Shown one piece after another: positions 48,033-48,152 of a stretch of 48,152 bases of DNA. The notes below the pieces were generated by a model, which saw only the letters and a program-made list of their open reading frames with translations, was not told the origin of the DNA and ran no database searches. The position numbers and the translations under genes were made by a program. This stretch comes from a virus. The stretch spans positions 1-48,152 of the IMG/VR virus record IMGVR_UViG_3300005471_000005; one strand, given 5' to 3'. Every line of letters begins with the position of its first letter. Within the stretch, counting starts at the first letter, position 1.

Positions 48033-48152
48033 TTCGTCCATCCTAAAGCTTGAAGAAGAGATTGCCACCATGTAAATGGGGGTGGCGGTGGGGGAAATAC
48101 AAGAGGAGGTGGCGGCGGCAATGGGGAAGTCGCAACGCGAGGGGCTTCTACC
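48029..48152 (-). CDS. Endolysin, 3' part (continuation of the gene at 1-602)
   Basis: The same frame as at 1-120 is read here to the stop at 48031-48029, giving the end of the 201-residue endolysin: the proline-rich linker and the tail FTWWQSLLQALGWTK. Only bases 48029-48032 are not duplicated at the left end. Confidence 0.85.
   Translation of the reverse strand, partial: VEAPRVATSPLPPPPPLVFPPPPPPFTWWQSLLQALGWTK
48033..48152. repeat. Terminal direct repeat, right copy (identical to 1-120)
   Basis: Identical to 1-120; see the left copy. Confidence 0.95.

Overview
The window is one complete genome of a podovirus-like (short-tailed, T7-gp11/gp12-type tail) double-stranded DNA bacteriophage, not a piece of bacterial chromosome. 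Bases 1-120 are repeated exactly at 48033-48152, and the endolysin gene reads straight across that junction, so the sequence is a circle of 48,032 bp cut inside the endolysin gene. No integrase, repressor/integrase module, CRISPR array or insertion sequence is seen, which suggests a lytic phage. The host cannot be named from sequence alone. The DNA looks moderately GC-rich and a proteobacterial host is likely, from the gene types and a Fur-box-like palindrome. There is no phage RNA polymerase, but there is a small sigma-70/ECF-like protein, so host polymerase is probably used and redirected.

Two opposed transcription units leave a 0.5-kb control region at 21552-22067, which is packed with palindromes and a four-copy 10-bp-phased repeat. 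The leftward unit (minus strand) runs 21551 -> 1, crosses the circle junction and ends at 47794. In order it carries: small early genes, a DUF3102-like protein, a large zinc-knuckle protein, an M20-type peptidase and several microproteins; after a second non-coding region (17364-17694) many small ORFs and an HTH protein; then a RecB/Cas4-like nuclease, a Sak4-like ATPase, an RtcB RNA ligase, a DUF669-like protein and tRNA-Pro(UGG); then the sigma-like protein, an HNH endonuclease, a uracil-DNA glycosylase/exonuclease, a family A DNA polymerase, a DUF3987-like ATPase, a metallophosphoesterase, class II ribonucleotide reductase and a DUF3310 protein; and last a lysis cassette.

The rightward unit (plus strand, 22068-47797) is the virion module: small and large terminase, portal, scaffold-like protein, major capsid protein behind a strongly structured leader, a run of small beta-rich head/tail proteins, a laminin-G-like receptor-binding candidate, two tandem gp11-like tail proteins, a gp12-like tail nozzle, internal virion proteins including a 1329-residue ejection-type protein, and a tail fibre. 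The two units converge at 47794-47797.

Most junctions in both units are ATGA, TAATG or TGATG overlaps, so the genes are translationally coupled. Many genuine genes are shorter than 60 codons or begin at TTG, GTG, ATT or possibly ACG. The most unusual features are: a UDG-exonuclease-polymerase gene broken into two cistrons so that the exonuclease active site is divided between two proteins; an HNH gene that begins with a copy of the UDG N-terminus; a repeated palindrome CTAACGTTAG (five copies) confined to the leftward unit; the phased GTTTCA array; and the nested hairpin before the capsid gene.
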